Shown piece by piece: positions 17,699 through 26,673 of a stretch of DNA of 64,000 nucleotides. The stretch lies in the NCBI GenBank assembly GCA_963825585.1, contig CAWGTX010000006.1:744001-808000 (forward strand), in the 5' to 3' direction. The notes below the pieces were generated by a model, which saw only the letters and a program-made list of their open reading frames with translations, searched no databases and was not told the origin of the DNA. A program made the position numbers and the translations under genes. How positions within the stretch are numbered: the stretch's first letter is position 1; every line of letters starts with the position of its first letter. This DNA comes from JAOUGY01 sp963825585 (GTDB taxonomy: Bacteria > Actinomycetota > Acidimicrobiia > Spongiisociales > ZC4RG35).

Positions 17699-18482
17699 AT
17701 GATCGGAGTGTTCGATTCGGGTGTCGGGGGCATGTCGGTGCTGATTTCGTTGCGTGCACTGCTGCCTTCTGCCGATTTCGTGTATTTCGCCGACAGCGGA
17801 CGCGCTCCGTACGGGCCGCGCCCTCTCGCTCAGGTGCGCCGCTTCGCTGAACAGATCACCGATCACCTCATCGGTTCCGGTGCCGGGCTGGTGGTGGTGG
17901 CATGCAATTCTGCTTCGGCGGCGGCGCTTCATCATCTCCGCGGTATTCACCCTGGGGTCCCGTTCGTGGGCATGGAACCGGCGGTGAAGCCCGCCGCGGC
18001 GACGACGGGGACCGGTGTTGTGGGCGTTCTGACCACGGCTGCGACGTTTCAGGGCGAGCTGTTCGCCTCGGTCCTCGACCGGTTCGCAGTGGGCCTCCGG
18101 GTGGAGACGGCGATCTGTGACGGGTGGGTGGAGCTGGTGGAGGCGGGGCGGTTCGATGGAGCCGATGTGGAGGCGCGGCGTGCGCGCACACGTCGCTCCG
18201 CTCGTGGCTGCCGGGGCGGACACGCTGGTGCTCGGGTGTACGCACTATCCGTTCCTCGCCAAGGTGATCTCTCGAGTTGCAGGACCTGGTGTCACGTTGG
18301 TGGATCCTGCCCCGGCCGTGGCCCGGCAGGCAGCGCGGCTGGCGGAGGGTTCGGGGCTCGACGCCGGTTCTGGGGGGCTGCGGGTCGAGACATCGGGCGA
18401 TCCGGTGGCGGTGGCGGCAGCCATCGGAGCCCTGACCGGGTTGGCACTACCCACGATGGCCGTAGGCTTGCCTCCGGCATGA
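17699..18482 (+). pseudogene. murI: Glutamate racemase with a single-base frameshift
   Basis: Makes D-glutamate for peptidoglycan. The first part, in one frame, has GVFDSGVGGMSVL and the first catalytic Cys in VVVACNSASA. After about base 18176 the family sequence continues only one frame later, with HVAPLVAAGADTLVLGCTHYPFL holding the second catalytic Cys. Removing one G at 18177/18178 restores EARVRAHVAPL and one complete protein of about 260 residues. The 3' end overlaps the next gene (ATGA) as in an intact operon. Because the enzyme is normally essential, a sequencing or assembly error is at least as likely as inactivation. Confidence 0.85.
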
Positions 18483-18967
18483 ACGATGGACTCGACCCCT
18501 GGGACAAGGCACTGCTCGATGCGCTGGCGCCGTCGCCGGGTGACGGCCTCGAAACCCTCGAGCAGTTGGCCGCTTCGAGCGGTGTCTCGCTGCCCCTGCT
18601 CGAGGCGCTGCAGCGGGAGGGGTTCCTGACCCCCCGGTCGGAGCACGGGGAGCCACTGTTCGATCCGGCCGATGCCGAAACGGTTCGATCGGGGCTGTCG
18701 CTGGTGGAGGCCGGTCTGCCGCTGGGCGAGCTGCTCGACCTTGCGCGGGCGATGGATGAGGCGATGCGTCCCGTGGCGGCCCGCGCAGTGGAGGTGTTCG
18801 CCCGCTTCGTGCGGGATTCGGTGGAGGCAAGCGCAGGATCGGAGTCGGATGCGGCCGAACGCCTGGTCGAGGCATTCCGCACGATGCTGCCCGCTACCGG
18901 TCGGCTGGTCGAGCACCATTTCCGGTCGCTGCTGATCGCCGACGCCAGAAGGCGGCTGGGAGGATGA
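18479..18967 (+). CDS. MerR-like helix-turn-helix regulator
   Basis: 162 residues. The N-terminal half resembles a MerR-type winged helix (EQLAASSGVSLPLLEALQREGFLTPR, written here in two parts: EQLAASSGVSLPLLEAL then QREGFLTPR, followed by LFDPADAETVRSGLSLVEAGLPLGELL). The C-terminal half is helical and Ala/Glu-rich with no Cys sensor. It overlaps murI upstream and menF downstream by four bases each (ATGA), so the three genes are one coupled unit. A role in controlling the menaquinone genes is a guess from position only. Confidence 0.7.
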   Translation: MNDGLDPWDKALLDALAPSPGDGLETLEQLAASSGVSLPLLEALQREGFLTPRSEHGEPLFDPADAETVRSGLSLVEAGLPLGELLDLARAMDEAMRPVAARAVEVFARFVRDSVEASAGSESDAAERLVEAFRTMLPATGRLVEHHFRSLLIADARRRLGG

Positions 18968-20172
18968 CGACGTCGGTGCGCACCGTCGCCATCGGGACAC
19001 CACCGGCGATCCTCGACCACTCCCCTGCCCTGGTCTGGTTGTCGCCGGATCAGACGCTGGTCGGCTTCGGTGAGGCGATCCGGTTTGCGCCGGGGATCGG
19101 CGCGGACCGGTTCGACGTGGCGCAGGCGGCGTTCACGGAATGGGTGTCGGGGGTGGAGGTCGACGACCAGGTGTCTCTGCCCGGTTCGGGTCCGTTGGCG
19201 TTCGCCTCGTTCACCTTCGACCACCGCTCTCACGGTTCCGTCGTGGTGGTACCCGAGGTGGTGGTCGGCCGCCACCACGGAAAGTGGTTTCTCACCACGG
19301 TAGGCGACGTCGATGCGTCGCCGGTCTTCCACCCGGCCGGTACCGCTGATCTGCCGGTGGACCGGCCCCGCTATGCGGGCGCTTCGATTCCCGATGTCGC
19401 CTGGCTCGAGGCAGTGGCAGGTGCCATGACCTCGATCGAGGCGGGAATGCTCGACAAGGTGGTGCTCGCCAGGGACTACGCCGTGTGGTCGAAGGAACGT
19501 TTCGACCCACGCCGGGTATTGCGCAACCTCGAGGAGCGGTTCCCTGACTGCTACGTGTTCGCCGTCGATGGTCTGCTGGGCGCTTCCCCAGAGCTACTGG
19601 TTCGAATCTCCGATCGGACGGTCGAATCGGTGGCCCTGGCGGGCTCTGCGCGACGCTCCCCGGACCCGGTCGAGGACGAGCAGATCGGCAAGGCGCTGCT
19701 CTCATCGGACAAGGACCGTCGCGAGCACGACATGGCTGCCGCATCGGTGGGTCGGGTGCTCGGTGAGGTGTGCGAACGGATGCTGCGTGATCCCGAGCCG
19801 GTACTGGTCGAGTTGGCCAACGTCCGTCATCTCGCGACCCGGTTTCGCGGACGGCTCAGCGAACACCGATCCGTTCTCGACATCGTCGGCCGTCTCCACC
19901 CGACCGGGGCGGTGGGCGGTGTTCCCAGCGACGTCGCCGTGGACGTGATCCGCTCTCTCGAGGGGATGGACCGGGGTCGCTATGCGGGCCCGGTCGGATG
20001 GCTGGATCGTCATGGAGACGGCGAGTTCGCCATCGCCCTCCGCTGCGCCGAGATTTCGGGCGCCCGGGCTCGGCTGTTCGCGGGGGCTGGGATCGTGGCC
20101 GGTTCGCTGCCCGAGAACGAGCTGGAGGAGACCCGGCTCAAGCTGCAGGCGATGCTCACCGCCCTGGAATAG
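18964..20172 (+). CDS. menF: Isochorismate synthase
   Basis: Converts chorismate to isochorismate, the entry step of menaquinone (or a siderophore) pathway. 402 residues with the chorismate-binding fold at the C-terminus: KVVLARDYAVW, GASPELLVRIS, ALAGSARR, the metal-binding end GAGIVAGSLPENELEETRLK, and HPTGAVGGVP. GGAGG precedes the ATG, which overlaps the stop of the MerR-like gene. menD and menC lie convergently downstream, so the menaquinone role is favoured over siderophore synthesis. Confidence 0.93.
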   Translation: MTTSVRTVAIGTPPAILDHSPALVWLSPDQTLVGFGEAIRFAPGIGADRFDVAQAAFTEWVSGVEVDDQVSLPGSGPLAFASFTFDHRSHGSVVVVPEVVVGRHHGKWFLTTVGDVDASPVFHPAGTADLPVDRPRYAGASIPDVAWLEAVAGAMTSIEAGMLDKVVLARDYAVWSKERFDPRRVLRNLEERFPDCYVFAVDGLLGASPELLVRISDRTVESVALAGSARRSPDPVEDEQIGKALLSSDKDRREHDMAAASVGRVLGEVCERMLRDPEPVLVELANVRHLATRFRGRLSEHRSVLDIVGRLHPTGAVGGVPSDVAVDVIRSLEGMDRGRYAGPVGWLDRHGDGEFAIALRCAEISGARARLFAGAGIVAGSLPENELEETRLKLQAMLTALE

Positions 20173-20262
20173 TCAACAGGTCGACAAGCCCACAAGCCAA
20201 GCCCGACAATCCGGTCCGGTTGACCTGTTGACCCGTGGACCTGTTGACCGCTCCGGCGAGAG
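20163..20262. repeat. Dispersed intergenic repeat, copy A
   Basis: Between the convergent menF and menD genes. About 52 bases (CCGGTCCGGTTGACCTG to CTCCGGCGAGAGGA) recur almost exactly, in reverse orientation, at 34580-34635. Inside are octamer-like GTTGACCT/GTTGACCC/GTGGACCT/GTTGACC words, flanked by GTCAACAGGTCGACAAG, which also occurs at 52945-52965. Both long copies lie directly 3' of a gene (menF; the MaoC gene) in the same orientation relative to it. Confidence 0.85.
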
Positions 20263-20282
20263 GATCTGCTCTGCGGTGTCGC

Positions 20283-21971
20283 CTACCCTCGCAACCTCTC
20301 GGTGAGAGAGGCGTGGACCGTGGCAGCCACGTGGCGATGTTGTTCAACGTTGTGTCCGCGGCTCGTCTCGACCACCACCAACTGCACTCCGCCTTCGCCT
20401 CTGGCCGTGTCGATGGCGGGGATGAGCTCGGCGGGGTCGTCCACCCGGTGGTGACCGGCCCCGTGGAAGGCGGCGTACCGTTCGAATGAACGCCCGTGAG
20501 GGGTTCCGAACAGCCTCTCGAAGTTCCCGGGAAGCGAGGCTTGGGGCAGGAACGAGAAGATCCCACCGCCGTCGTTGTGGACGACCACGAACACGGCGTC
20601 GGGACGCCGATCGATGAGCAAGCCGTTCTGGTCGTGAAGCATCGAAAGGTCGCCGGCGAGTGCCACTACGGAGCCTTCCACCGCCGCTACACCGAGCGCG
20701 GTCGAGACGAATCCGTCGATACCGGAGGCACCCCTATTCGAGACGATGCGCGTATCCCCGGGCTCCATCACGATGTCGAGGTCCCGCACGGGCATCGACG
20801 AAGCCGCCACCAGCGTGGCACCGGCGGCACGTGCGGTGTCCCGGGCGACCCGCATCTCGGAGATCGTGTCCAGCCCGTCCAGGGCGGAATCGAGCGCCGC
20901 TCTCGCAACCCGTTCGGCATCGAACCACGATCGCCTCCAACCACCCGTGCGGGGGGGCAACGTCGCAGTGTCGACCTGCGGGATCCCCGCCAGGCGCCAC
21001 CCGGCGGAGCGTCCGGGATCCGACCATGCGGCCCCGTCCGACACCATCGTCGGCACGCGGTCGAGCAGACCCGCCAGCGAACGGCTGAGACCGACCCGAC
21101 CGAGCACCAACGCAGCATCGGGGCGGTGCCGTGCGGCGAACCCCGGGTGCGACGCCAGCAGATGGGCCGTCGAGATCGACTGGGCAGGTCGCCGGCCGGC
21201 GGAGGGCTCGGCGATGAGCGGCCATCCCAGGGTGGCTGCCAACCTGTCGGCGACCGTGGCGTCGACGCCACCGGCGCCGACCACGACCACGCCCCGCTCG
21301 ATCGCAGCCAGCTCGGACGGAATGGGCACGGTGGGCGCGGACGCGGGGACGCCGGTCGTCCACGCCGATCCATCGGCGCGCCCATCGGTGACCGACCCGA
21401 AGACCGGCGAGCTCACACGGCCGTCGTCCGACAGCGGCACCAGCGGCTCGCGGAATGCCAGGTTCAGGTGAACCGGCCCAGGACGGCGGCCGGTGGCTTC
21501 GTCGACCGCTCGGCACACCGTGGAACGCCACAGCCCGTTGGAGCCGACACGGTCCTCGGCGACGCCCATCTCGAAGAACCAGCGGACGTGCCGCCCGAAC
21601 AGGCCGACCTGATCGATGGTCTGATTGGCGCCCACCTCGCGGAGCTCGGGTGGTCGGTCGGCGGTCAACACGACGAGAGGCGTCCACGACATCTCCGCTT
21701 CGACAACGGCCGGTAGCAGGTTGGCGCCGGCCGTGCCGGAGGTCACGATCACCGCGGCAGGTGCCCCCACCTTCGCCATGCCGAGGGCGTGGAACCCGGC
21801 TGACCTCTCGTCGATGGCAACGGTCAGGTCGAGGTCCGAACGCCCGGCCACGGCCGATGCCAACGCCGCCGAGCGGGAGCCCGGGGATATGACGAAGCGG
21901 CAGACTCCGTTTCGCACCAGTTCGTCGATCACGGTGACCGCCAGAGCCGTGGACGGGTTGGGATGGCTCAT
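20283..21971 (-). CDS. menD: SEPHCHC synthase (thiamine-diphosphate enzyme of menaquinone synthesis)
   Basis: Adds succinic semialdehyde from 2-oxoglutarate to isochorismate. 562 residues. The N-terminus has CRFVISPGSRSAALA, the ThDP-activating Glu in AIDERSAGFHALG, and VTSGTAGANLLPAVVEA; the C-terminal ThDP/Mg site includes GDLSMLHDQNGL and VVHNDGGGIFSFL. The frame is open to 22088, but ATG 21971 overlaps the menC stop (ATGA) and begins the conserved NPSTALAVTVIDELVRNGV. It is the last gene of the cytochrome c-menC-menD unit. Confidence 0.96.
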   Translation of the reverse strand: MSHPNPSTALAVTVIDELVRNGVCRFVISPGSRSAALASAVAGRSDLDLTVAIDERSAGFHALGMAKVGAPAAVIVTSGTAGANLLPAVVEAEMSWTPLVVLTADRPPELREVGANQTIDQVGLFGRHVRWFFEMGVAEDRVGSNGLWRSTVCRAVDEATGRRPGPVHLNLAFREPLVPLSDDGRVSSPVFGSVTDGRADGSAWTTGVPASAPTVPIPSELAAIERGVVVVGAGGVDATVADRLAATLGWPLIAEPSAGRRPAQSISTAHLLASHPGFAARHRPDAALVLGRVGLSRSLAGLLDRVPTMVSDGAAWSDPGRSAGWRLAGIPQVDTATLPPRTGGWRRSWFDAERVARAALDSALDGLDTISEMRVARDTARAAGATLVAASSMPVRDLDIVMEPGDTRIVSNRGASGIDGFVSTALGVAAVEGSVVALAGDLSMLHDQNGLLIDRRPDAVFVVVHNDGGGIFSFLPQASLPGNFERLFGTPHGRSFERYAAFHGAGHHRVDDPAELIPAIDTARGEGGVQLVVVETSRGHNVEQHRHVAATVHASLTERLRG

Positions 21972-22924
21972 GTCAGGAGGTCCGCCGCCTGGCGCAGCCG
22001 GCGGGTGAGCCGCGATGCCGTCTCCCGGTCTGCCACCCACCGCTCCAACAGTTCCGGCGACGGTACCGGACGCCGTAGGTCGAGCCACCCGTCCACCGGA
22101 ACGAGCGGGTCATCCACCACGTCACCGGAGAGGAGCGTTGCCGTCCCCAGGCCGCAGGCATAGGGAAGCTCGGGCAGCGCCGCCGCTGCCGCCAGACCGC
22201 AAGCCAGGCCCACCGATGTGTCGAGCGCCGACGACACCACCACTGGGAGCCCGCTTCGTCGGGCCAGATCGAGGAGCCGACTCATCCCGCCGAGCGGCTG
22301 GACCTTGAGGACGAGCAGATCGATGACACCCCGATCGACCACCGCCATCGGGTCGTCGGAGAGCCGGATCGCTTCGTCGGCGGCGATCTTCACGTCGATC
22401 CGCGGTGCCAGGTCGGCGATCTCATCGATGGTGGCAACCGGCTGCTCGACGTACTCGAGGTCGTACTCCGCGAGACGCTCGATGCGATCCACGGCCTGCT
22501 GTACGGTCCAGCCCGCATTCACATCGATCCGGATCCGCCCCTCCGGACCAAGGGCCTGGCGGACGGCGGCCACCCGCTCCACATCCTCCGCAAACGTCTG
22601 CCCCGGTTCACCGACCTTCACCTTGGCCGTGGAACACCCGGACTCGGCGACCAGCGCCGCCGCGACCGGTGCCGGCACCGCCGGAATGGTGGTGTTCACC
22701 TCGACACGGTCCCTCACCGGTTCCGGCCACGGGCTACAGGCGGCCTCGAGCGCTGCCGCCAGCCAGCGCACGGTGACCTCCGGCGGATAGTCCGGGAACG
22801 GAGAGAACTCGCCCCACCCGGCCGGTCCTTGCACCAGTACCGCCTCCCGCCAGCTGACCCGTCGAAAGCGCATGCGCATCGGGATGCGGACCGGGTGGAA
22901 CACCACATCGTTGAGCGGGCTCAT
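21968..22924 (-). CDS. menC: o-Succinylbenzoate synthase
   Basis: Enolase-superfamily dehydratase making o-succinylbenzoate. 318 residues with the lysine pair site KVKVG, metal ligands in IDVNAGW, EQPVA and AADEA, and the second catalytic Lys in VLKVQPLGG. It overlaps menD downstream and a cytochrome c gene upstream, each by four bases, so all three are translated together. Confidence 0.94.
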   Translation of the reverse strand: MSPLNDVVFHPVRIPMRMRFRRVSWREAVLVQGPAGWGEFSPFPDYPPEVTVRWLAAALEAACSPWPEPVRDRVEVNTTIPAVPAPVAAALVAESGCSTAKVKVGEPGQTFAEDVERVAAVRQALGPEGRIRIDVNAGWTVQQAVDRIERLAEYDLEYVEQPVATIDEIADLAPRIDVKIAADEAIRLSDDPMAVVDRGVIDLLVLKVQPLGGMSRLLDLARRSGLPVVVSSALDTSVGLACGLAAAAALPELPYACGLGTATLLSGDVVDDPLVPVDGWLDLRRPVPSPELLERWVADRETASRLTRRLRQAADLLT

Positions 22925-23241
22925 TTCGATTGCTCGTCACGGAGAAACGCCACGACCGCCAGGATCTGGGCGTCTGTGAGCGTCCCGGAGAACGACGGCA
23001 TCCTCCCGAGGCCCCGAGCGATGGTGGTCTCGAGGTACTCGTCGGGTTGATCCGCCGCGTGCGATCCCACCCCGAGAGCCGGTCCCACGCCGCCCTCGAG
23101 TTGCGAACCGTGGCATCGGGCACAGGACAGGGCGTAGATCTCGGGCGCGGTGGCGCCCTCAGGAACGCCGGAACAGGCGCCCAGCATCAGCGCCAGCACC
23201 GCCATGGCACGTGTCCGCCCCGATATCCGTCGTGAAGCCAT
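22921..23241 (-). CDS. Small lipoprotein cytochrome c
   Basis: 106 residues. The signal peptide ends in MLGAC (lipid Cys23), so the protein is held at the outer face of the membrane. The heme site is CARCH (Cys40, Cys43, His44) and the likely Met ligand is in LGRMPSFSG. The size and single heme fit a class I electron carrier such as a donor to an oxidase. Its translational coupling to menC is notable, since menaquinol and cytochrome c are successive carriers in a respiratory chain. Confidence 0.92.
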   Translation of the reverse strand: MASRRISGRTRAMAVLALMLGACSGVPEGATAPEIYALSCARCHGSQLEGGVGPALGVGSHAADQPDEYLETTIARGLGRMPSFSGTLTDAQILAVVAFLRDEQSK

Positions 23242-23260
23242 GTGGTCCCCGTCTCGCTGA

Positions 23261-24307
23261 TCAATCCAGTTCGGGTCGACCGACCAAACGGTCGACGATC
23301 GCCTTGACGTCCTGCACTCGGTCGCGGGCTGCTACCAGGACCGCATCTCCCGTGTCGACCACCACCACGTCGTCGAGTCCGATCACCGCCACCAATCGTC
23401 CGCCTGCCCGCACGTAGGAGTTCGAGGAGTCGATCACCACTGCGTCGCCTCTCACTACGTTGCCATCGGCATCCTTGTCGTCGATCTCCCACAGCGTGGC
23501 CCAGGAACCCACGTCGCTCCAGCCCACATCGAGGGGGATCACCACGGCACGGTCCGTGTGTTCCATGACTGCGTGGTCGAACGAAATCGAAGGACTCTCG
23601 AGGAACGACGGCCCCGGTCTCACCGGGTCGGCGTCCCGTCCACCCTCCATCGAGGCGACGACCGCGGTGTACACATCGGGGGCGAGACGTTCGATCTCCG
23701 CACGAACCACGTCGGCCCGAAAGGCGAACATGCCGGAGTTCCACAGGTAGCGACCCGAGGCCACGTATTCCTCTGCCGTCGCCCGATCGGGCTTCTCCAC
23801 GAAGGCTTCGACGGGCCTCGCCACCGCATCGACACCGGCAGCACGGATGTACCCGAACCCGGTCTCGGGGCCGGTTGGCACCACGCCGAACGTCACGAGG
23901 GCGCCGGCCTCGACGGGACTCTGGGCCAGGGCCATCGCAGCCTGGAAGCCGTCCACGTCGAGCACGACGTGGTCGGCGGGCAGCACGAGCAACATCGATT
24001 CGTCGGGGGCCACGAGCGCAGCCAGCAACACGGCGGCGGCGGTATTGCGACCGGCGGGCTCACACACGACGGCGGCGGGCTCCACCCCGATCTCCGCGAG
24101 CTGCGCCCGGATCGGCTCACCGTGGGACTGGCCGCACACGACGATTGGATCCACCACGTCGGCCATCCCGAACAGGCGCAGGGCGGTGGCCTGGATCATG
24201 GTGTGCTCCCCGAGCACGGCTCGGAGTTGCTTGGGGGTGGCGGCACGGGACAACGGCCACAGCCGCGATCCGATGCCACCTGAGAGAAGTACGGGAACGA
24301 TCTGCAT
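23261..24307 (-). CDS. manC: Mannose-1-phosphate guanylyltransferase
   Basis: Makes GDP-mannose from GTP and mannose-1-phosphate. 348 residues, the form without an isomerase domain. It shows the nucleotide loop LLSGGIGSRLWPLSR with TPKQL, PAGRNTAAAV, LPADHVV, FVEKPD and DVGWSDVGSW. TAGCCT lies eight bases before the ATG and suggests a leaderless message. In this window it could feed the mannosyl-3-phosphoglycerate synthase at 44.2 kb; glycan synthesis is the other common use. Confidence 0.95.
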   Translation of the reverse strand: MQIVPVLLSGGIGSRLWPLSRAATPKQLRAVLGEHTMIQATALRLFGMADVVDPIVVCGQSHGEPIRAQLAEIGVEPAAVVCEPAGRNTAAAVLLAALVAPDESMLLVLPADHVVLDVDGFQAAMALAQSPVEAGALVTFGVVPTGPETGFGYIRAAGVDAVARPVEAFVEKPDRATAEEYVASGRYLWNSGMFAFRADVVRAEIERLAPDVYTAVVASMEGGRDADPVRPGPSFLESPSISFDHAVMEHTDRAVVIPLDVGWSDVGSWATLWEIDDKDADGNVVRGDAVVIDSSNSYVRAGGRLVAVIGLDDVVVVDTGDAVLVAARDRVQDVKAIVDRLVGRPELD

Positions 24308-24315
24308 CCGCCATC

Positions 24316-24321
24316 AGGCTA
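24316..24321 (-). promoter_or_regulatory. Leaderless -10 box of manC
   Basis: TAGCCT on the reverse strand lies eight bases before ATG 24307. On the opposite strand TACCGT (24320-24325) overlaps it and could serve the divergent ABC exporter, giving back-to-back overlapping promoters. Confidence 0.45.
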
Positions 24322-24357
24322 CCGTTGCCTGGCTGTCACCTCGACCCAGGATTGCAG

Positions 24358-25320
24358 ATGGACACGTCCGAGAACCCGGCCCTCGACGTCAGCGAGCGGT
24401 CGGCCGGCGGACGCACCGCTGCAACGCCGGCCGTACAGGTGCGGGGCCTGCGGCGCTCCTTCGGTTCGACGGTGGCGGTCGATGGGATCGACTTCGAAGT
24501 GGCCGCCGGGGAGGTCTTCGCCCTGCTCGGCCCCAACGGAGCCGGGAAGACAACCACCGTGGAGATGCTCGAGGGCTACATCGCACCCGACGAGGGCTCC
24601 ATCTCGGTGCTCGGTCAGGATCCGCTGACCGGCGGATCCGGCTTTCGTGACCGGATCGGGATCGTGACCCAGCAGAGCGCCATCGAGCGCGAACTGACGG
24701 TGCGGGAGGCGTTGGCGCACATCGGCAGTTGGTACTCGAGGCCACGCCCGGTCGATGAGATGATCGAACGGGCGGGGCTGGTCGAGAAGGCCGACGCCCG
24801 AATCAAGACCCTTTCGGGCGGCCAGCGCCGACGTCTCGATCTGGCAGCCGCCCTGGTCGGTTCCCCCGACCTGGTGTTCCTCGACGAGCCCACCACCGGC
24901 TTCGACCCCGCCGCCCGCCGCGAGGCCTGGGACGTCGTACGCGGTCTCACGACCCGCGGAACAACGGTCATCCTCACCACCCACTATCTGGACGAGGCGC
25001 TGGCGCTGGCCGATCGGGTGGCCGTCATCCGTTCCGGGGTGATCGTCGCCGAAGGGGACCCCGCCACCCTGGGCGGCCGGGACATCGCCATGGCGCGAAT
25101 CACCTTTCGTTGGACCGGTGCCGACTCCGAACTCCCTGATACGGGGCTGGAGCCTGCGGTCGACGGCGAGCGGATCACGTACGCCACTGATCGCCCCACC
25201 GCCGTCCTGGCGGCACTCACCGGCTGGGCGACCGCCCGGGGTTTGGAGCTCACCGCACTGGAGGTGTCGCGTCCCACCCTCGAGGACGTGTACCTGGAGC
25301 TGGTGGGAGGTGCGTCATGA
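24358..25320 (+). CDS. ABC-2 exporter, ATP-binding protein
   Basis: 320 residues. A polar N-terminal tail of about 25 residues precedes the ATPase: Walker A LLGPNGAGKTTTVEML, signature KTLSGGQRRRLDLAAALVG, Walker B LVFLDEPTTGFDP and the His switch LTTHYLDEAL. The C-terminal 80 residues form the accessory domain typical of drug or lipid exporters of the DrrA/CcmA class. It overlaps the permease gene by four bases. The cargo cannot be told. Confidence 0.94.
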   Translation: MDTSENPALDVSERSAGGRTAATPAVQVRGLRRSFGSTVAVDGIDFEVAAGEVFALLGPNGAGKTTTVEMLEGYIAPDEGSISVLGQDPLTGGSGFRDRIGIVTQQSAIERELTVREALAHIGSWYSRPRPVDEMIERAGLVEKADARIKTLSGGQRRRLDLAAALVGSPDLVFLDEPTTGFDPAARREAWDVVRGLTTRGTTVILTTHYLDEALALADRVAVIRSGVIVAEGDPATLGGRDIAMARITFRWTGADSELPDTGLEPAVDGERITYATDRPTAVLAALTGWATARGLELTALEVSRPTLEDVYLELVGGAS

Positions 25321-26108
25321 ACCGGTCGCGGCTGGTGGCCGCCGAGATCGTTCATCACATCCGCCTTCTGTGGAGGGTGCCGATCGCAGCCTTCTTCACG
25401 GTGGCCTTCCCGATGATGTTCCTGGTGCTGTTCAACCTCCTCAACGCCGATGTCACGGTCGAGTCGATGGGTGGCATCCGATTCGCCCAGTTCTACACAC
25501 CCGGGATCGCGGTGTTCGCGATGGTGACCGCCGGATACACCAATCTGGCGATCACGGTGTCGATGGACCGCGACGAGGGAATCCTGAAACGGATTCGGGG
25601 CACTCCCCTGCCGCCGTGGGTGTATCTCGCCGGACGGATCGGCGCGGCAGTGGCGGTCGGCGTCCTGTCGGTGGTACTCATGTTCCTGGTGGGCATCGCC
25701 TTCTTCGGGGTGGAACCGGTGTGGGAGCGCCTCCCCACTGCGATGCTGGTTCTGGCCGTGGGTGCGGCGACCTTCGCCTCGCTCGGGTTGGCCGTGGCCG
25801 GGGTCGCTCCGAACGGGCAGGCGGCGCCGGCGATCGCCAACGCCACGATCCTGCCGTTGGCGTTCGTGTCGGGCATCTTCTTCCCGATGGACACCGCGCC
25901 GAGCTGGCTCCAAACGGTGGCCCGGTGGTTCCCGCTCCGACCCTTCGGGGCGGCGTTCACCGAGCAGTGGAACCCGATGGTCGAACCGACCTTCCCGTGG
26001 TCCGAGCTCGCCGTTCTCTGTGCCTGGCTCGCCGTGGGGGTGGCCGTGGCTGTGAAGTCGTTCACGTGGGATCCCCGGCCGTCGGGGAGGAGACGATCAC
26101 GCGCCTGA
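25317..26108 (+). CDS. ABC-2 exporter, permease
   Basis: 263 residues with six predicted membrane helices. It has the ABC-2 pattern of an N-terminal amphipathic helix (VAAEIVHHIRLLWR), YTPGIAVFAMVTAGYTNLAI, DRDEGILKRIRGTPLPPWVYL, and FVSGIFFPMDTAPSWLQTVARWFPLRPF near the end (given here as FVSGIFFPMDTAPSW). ATGA overlap with the ATPase gene fixes the start. Together they make a two-component exporter. Confidence 0.92.
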   Translation: MNRSRLVAAEIVHHIRLLWRVPIAAFFTVAFPMMFLVLFNLLNADVTVESMGGIRFAQFYTPGIAVFAMVTAGYTNLAITVSMDRDEGILKRIRGTPLPPWVYLAGRIGAAVAVGVLSVVLMFLVGIAFFGVEPVWERLPTAMLVLAVGAATFASLGLAVAGVAPNGQAAPAIANATILPLAFVSGIFFPMDTAPSWLQTVARWFPLRPFGAAFTEQWNPMVEPTFPWSELAVLCAWLAVGVAVAVKSFTWDPRPSGRRRSRA

Positions 26109-26166
26109 GAACGTGACGGTTCAACCGAGCTGTCTGGTCGACGGTTGGTTCTGCGACGGCGCCGCT

Positions 26167-26673
26167 TCAGCCGAGCTTTCGGTAGGTGGCACCGAGCCGC
26201 AGATAGGTGTTCACACCGGAGTCCTGGCGTTCGATCTCCTCGGGCCTGAGCTCGCGCACCGGCTTGGCTGGTGTGCCCATGGCCAGCGTCCACGGTGGGA
26301 TCTCGCGGCCCTCGGGGAGCACGGACCCGGCTGCAAGCCACGAGCCTTCGCCCATCACCGATCCGTTGAGCGCTCTCGCCCCGATGCCCACCAAACACCG
26401 ATCTCCGATGGTTGCGCCATGGACCACCGCCGCATGACCGACCGTCACGCGACGTCCGATACGCGTGGGGATCCCTTCGTCGCAATGGATCACGGTCGTG
26501 TCCTGGATGTTGGACTCCTCGCCGATCTCGATGACGTCGAACTCGGCCCGCGCAACGACGCCGAACATGATGACGGCCAGACGGTCCACCGTGATGCGCC
26601 CCGTGAGGATGGCGTTGTGGGCGACGAACGCCTCGGGATGGATGATCGGATCGGGAAGATCGAGAGGGGTCAC
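26167..26673 (-). CDS. Gamma-carbonic anhydrase family hexapeptide-repeat protein
   Basis: Left-handed beta-helix protein of about 168 residues. Repeated hexapeptides run from IIHPEAFVAHNAIL to GEGSWLAAGSVL, and the zinc His residues fit VIHCDEG and VGHAAVVHG. The end GTPAKPVRELRPEEIER is typical of the CaiE/PaaY/YrdA group, some members of which are carbonic anhydrases and others of unknown role. Two GTG starts are possible, 26679 and 26673; only the second has AGGAG five bases upstream, so I prefer it. It overlaps the preceding gene. Confidence 0.9.
   Translation of the reverse strand: MTPLDLPDPIIHPEAFVAHNAILTGRITVDRLAVIMFGVVARAEFDVIEIGEESNIQDTTVIHCDEGIPTRIGRRVTVGHAAVVHGATIGDRCLVGIGARALNGSVMGEGSWLAAGSVLPEGREIPPWTLAMGTPAKPVRELRPEEIERQDSGVNTYLRLGATYRKLG

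Noticed and set aside
17699..18482. Programmed frameshift in murI
   Set aside because: No slippery heptamer followed by a pseudoknot or internal Shine-Dalgarno is evident near 18177; a simple indel explains it better.
18965..20172. menF as a salicylate or anthranilate synthase component
   Set aside because: No glutamine amidotransferase partner or siderophore genes are present, while menD and menC lie immediately alongside.
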